In this document: piece after piece, positions 7,360 to 9,207 of the stretch
Numbering within the stretch: position 1 is the stretch's first letter
Layout: every line of letters begins with the position of its first letter
From: an uncultured Pseudomonadota bacterium
GTDB lineage: Bacteria > Lernaellota > Lernaellaia > Lernaellales > Lernaellaceae
Assembly (NCBI GenBank): GCA_937967875.1
Contig: CALBTQ010000811.1
Span: forward strand, 1 to 9,207
Reading direction: 5' to 3'
DNA length: 9,207 bases
Notes under the pieces: model-generated
Told to the model about the DNA's origin: nothing
Seen by the model: only the letters and a program-made list of their open reading frames with translations
Database searches by the model: none
Made by a program: the position numbers and the translations under genes

Positions 7360-9068
7360 CGCTCACCTCCCAGCCGGGGTTCGATCAGCTCGACGATGTC
7401 GTCCACGGTGAAAATGCGGCCGTCGGTTTTGGCGATGTGCCCGTGGACGGCGATGCCCGTTTCCATGCGCAATAAGCGGCCGAGTTGCCCCAGTTCGTTG
7501 CCCTCGACCGTCAACAACCGCTTGGCCGGCGACAGCGCGGCGGCGATTTTCTCCACATTCATCGGGTACAGATAACGGAAGATTGCCACACCCACCTTGT
7601 GCCCTTTGTCGCGCAACCGTTGTGCGCCCTCCAACAGCGGCCCGGCGGTCGAACCCCAGCACAGCAACAACGTGCCGTCGGCGTCGCCGACGATCTCGGG
7701 TCCCGGCATTTCAGCAACGAGGCCCGCAAGCTTGCGTAAACGCTTGGCGTGCTGCCGGTTGCGATTCTCGATGTTGTCGGTCAGATGCCCCACCTCGTCG
7801 TGCTCGTGGCTGTCGACCGCCACCAGCCACTTGGACAGCACCGGGAACGCGCGCGGCGAAACCCCCGATTCCGTGGGCTCGAAACGGCGCAGCACGGTCA
7901 CGTCGTTCGGCTCCGGCGCGATCGCCCCACGGTCGATGGTCACCTGCGTCGGATCGAACTCGTCGACGGTGCGGATGGCGTCGGCGTAAGCCATATCGTC
8001 CATCAGGATCACCGGCGTTTGCCAGCGGTCGGCGAGGTTGAAGGCCTCGGCGGCGAGATAAAAACCGTCCTCGTGCAACGCCGGGGCGAGTACCGCCCGC
8101 GCGAACTCGCCCTGCGACGCATGGCACATGAACAGCAAATCGCTTTGCTCGGTACGCGTGGCCATGCCCACCGCCGGGCCGGAGCGCTGCGCGTCGACGA
8201 TCACTACCGGCGTTTCGGTGATGCCCGCCAGTCCGATCGCCTCGCTCATCAGGCACATGCCCGCGCCCGACGAGCCTGCCGCCGCCCGCGCCCCGGCGTA
8301 GGCCGCGCCGACGGCGAGGTTTAATGCGGCAATCTCGTCTTCCACCTGCTCGACGGCGATGCCCGCCCTCGGCCCCGCACCGGCGAGAAAGTTAAGGATC
8401 GAGGTCGACGGCGTCATCGGATACCCCGCATAGACGCCGACGCCCGCCGCGATCATCCCCATGGCGATGCACTCGTTGCCGGTGACGAACAAATGCTCGT
8501 CGGTTTGCGCCGGCGCAAAAGGCAGCGAGTGAATGTCGGCGGCGTTCATCGAGCGCGCCACCGCCTCGATGGCGTCGAGATTGGCCTGCAGTACTTCGGG
8601 TTTGAGGCGCTTGCCGAATTGCGACTTCACCGATTCCTTCAAAACCTCGGGCGAAAAACCGATAGCGGTCATGAGCATCGAGAGCAGCTTGACGCCGACG
8701 AACTTGGCACCCTTCGCCGCCGTCGGCCCGATGTCCTCGGACAGCGCGCGTAGCCGCGCATCCACCGTGTCGCCTCGGTCCTCGTCCATGCACAGCGCCA
8801 ATCCGTCGGCCGTGAGCAGGGGCAGGTGGATGTCCAGGCTCTCCTCGTTGAGCGCCAACAGGTAATCGATCGGTTTGACCGCGGCCAGCAACGGCCGGTC
8901 GGAAAAACGAATGCGCATGAAATTGTGGCCGCCGCGCACGCGTGATTGATAATCCTGCGTGGTGTAAACGTGGTACCCCAATCGTTGCAATGTCTTGCCG
9001 AGGATTTGCGCCGCCGACTGCACTCCCTGGCCGGCCGCGCCGGCGAGAACGATGTTCAGATGGGCCAT
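7356..9068 (-). CDS. korA: 2-oxoacid (2-oxoglutarate):ferredoxin oxidoreductase alpha subunit, gamma-alpha fusion
   Basis: A 570-residue fusion of the gamma and alpha domains of 2-oxoacid:ferredoxin oxidoreductase, as in two-subunit KorAB enzymes. The gamma domain spans about 1-185, with GAAGQGV (10-16) and SRVRGGHN (42-49). The alpha pyrimidine-binding domain starts near 195 with TGNECIAMG and the substrate-loop YPMTPST (216-222). QRSGPAVGMATRTEQSDL (294-311) corresponds to the usual RxGPSTGxPTxxEQ block: the Arg and the last Thr are kept, but the internal Ser-Thr is Ala-Val. The C-terminal CoA-binding-like domain begins near 465. No ferredoxin-like delta domain or CxxC cluster is present, so an external ferredoxin is needed. 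The ATG at 9068 has AGAGG 10 nt upstream. It follows acnA by 21 nt and overlaps korB by 4 nt. Substrate is inferred from neighbours. Confidence 0.93.
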   Translation of the reverse strand: MAHLNIVLAGAAGQGVQSAAQILGKTLQRLGYHVYTTQDYQSRVRGGHNFMRIRFSDRPLLAAVKPIDYLLALNEESLDIHLPLLTADGLALCMDEDRGDTVDARLRALSEDIGPTAAKGAKFVGVKLLSMLMTAIGFSPEVLKESVKSQFGKRLKPEVLQANLDAIEAVARSMNAADIHSLPFAPAQTDEHLFVTGNECIAMGMIAAGVGVYAGYPMTPSTSILNFLAGAGPRAGIAVEQVEDEIAALNLAVGAAYAGARAAAGSSGAGMCLMSEAIGLAGITETPVVIVDAQRSGPAVGMATRTEQSDLLFMCHASQGEFARAVLAPALHEDGFYLAAEAFNLADRWQTPVILMDDMAYADAIRTVDEFDPTQVTIDRGAIAPEPNDVTVLRRFEPTESGVSPRAFPVLSKWLVAVDSHEHDEVGHLTDNIENRNRQHAKRLRKLAGLVAEMPGPEIVGDADGTLLLCWGSTAGPLLEGAQRLRDKGHKVGVAIFRYLYPMNVEKIAAALSPAKRLLTVEGNELGQLGRLLRMETGIAVHGHIAKTDGRIFTVDDIVELIEPRLGGER

Positions 9069-9089
9069 TCGCTTGTCGCCTCTTTTAAA

Positions 9090-9162
9090 TTATTGTTTCA
9101 TAATCGTACGCAATGCCATGTGCAAAATGCCGCCGTGACGGTAGTAATCGACCTCCACCGGC
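9090..9162 (-). CDS. acnA: Aconitate hydratase, C-terminal 23 codons (partial)
   Basis: The 3' end of a gene truncated by the right-hand adapter. The visible residues include VEVDYYRHGGILHMALR and end MKQ-TAA, with the stop at 9090-9092. The YYRHGGIL.xxLR ending is characteristic of the AcnA/CitB-type aconitase C-terminus, which isomerises citrate and isocitrate using a [4Fe-4S] cluster bound far upstream of this fragment. It lies 21 nt before korA on the same strand, so it is probably in the same operon, and it fits the other citric acid cycle genes. The call rests on one short but distinctive motif. Another aconitase-superfamily enzyme, such as 2-methylisocitrate dehydratase, is possible. 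Confidence 0.8.
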
Positions 9163-9207
9163 AGATCGGAAGAGCGTCGTGTAGGGAAAGAGTGTAGATC
9201 TCGGTGG
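9163..9207 (-). other. Illumina universal (P5/Read 1) adapter, reverse complement (artefact)
   Basis: Beginning AGATCGGAAGAGCGTCGTG and ending in TCGGTGG, this is the reverse complement of the TruSeq universal adapter. No i5 index interrupts it, which matches the single-index design. The genomic insert ends at 9162. A plus-strand translation through here ends in GRASCRERV, a typical adapter-derived peptide. Confidence 0.98.

Noticed and set aside
6235..7575. Plus-strand open frame of 446 codons spanning korB and both junctions
   Set aside because: It crosses two gene boundaries on the opposite strand and shows no domain; the real genes have intact motifs and ribosome binding sites.

Overview
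The window is a 9.1 kb bacterial insert bounded at both ends by Illumina TruSeq-type adapter sequence (1-46 and 9163-9207). Only about 47-9162 is genomic. The insert is GC-rich and almost entirely coding, and every gene lies on the minus strand, so the biological reading direction runs from 9162 down to 60. I see no tRNA, rRNA, CRISPR array, insertion sequence or phage gene.

In transcription order the layout is: the last 23 codons of an aconitate hydratase (acnA, cut by the right adapter); korA and korB, a two-subunit 2-oxoacid (probably 2-oxoglutarate):ferredoxin oxidoreductase whose alpha subunit carries a fused gamma domain; sdhA/frdA and sdhB/frdB, the flavoprotein and iron-sulfur subunits of a succinate dehydrogenase/fumarate reductase; an aspartate ammonia-lyase-type member of the fumarase/aspartase superfamily (aspA); a citrate synthase (gltA); and a Tat-signal-bearing radical SAM enzyme of the AmmeMemoRadiSam type (amrS). 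Gaps from acnA through aspA are 21, -4, 60, 9 and 4 nt. They widen to 75 nt before gltA and 84 nt before amrS. The first six genes look like one operon, gltA probably belongs to it, and amrS may or may not.

Together the genes cover much of a citric acid cycle: citrate formation, aconitase, ferredoxin-linked 2-oxoglutarate oxidation or its reductive reverse, and succinate/fumarate interconversion, with aspartase linking fumarate to aspartate. A ferredoxin-dependent KorAB in place of an NAD-linked 2-oxoglutarate dehydrogenase makes that step reversible in principle and points to an anaerobic or microaerophilic lifestyle. Isocitrate dehydrogenase, succinyl-CoA synthetase, malate dehydrogenase, a canonical fumarase, the membrane anchor of the SDH/FRD complex and a ferredoxin are absent here and must be elsewhere if they exist.

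The host is a bacterium, probably Gram-negative and from an uncultured or environmental lineage. This is inferred from GC-rich coding, a Tat-exported enzyme and KorAB use; a deltaproteobacterial-grade lineage would fit, but the sequence alone does not fix the taxonomy. I did not find a convincing previously undescribed system. The points most worth a second look are the adapter-bounded ends, unusual residues in KorB and KorA, an aspartase where a fumarase might be expected, the missing membrane anchor, and the exported radical SAM enzyme.
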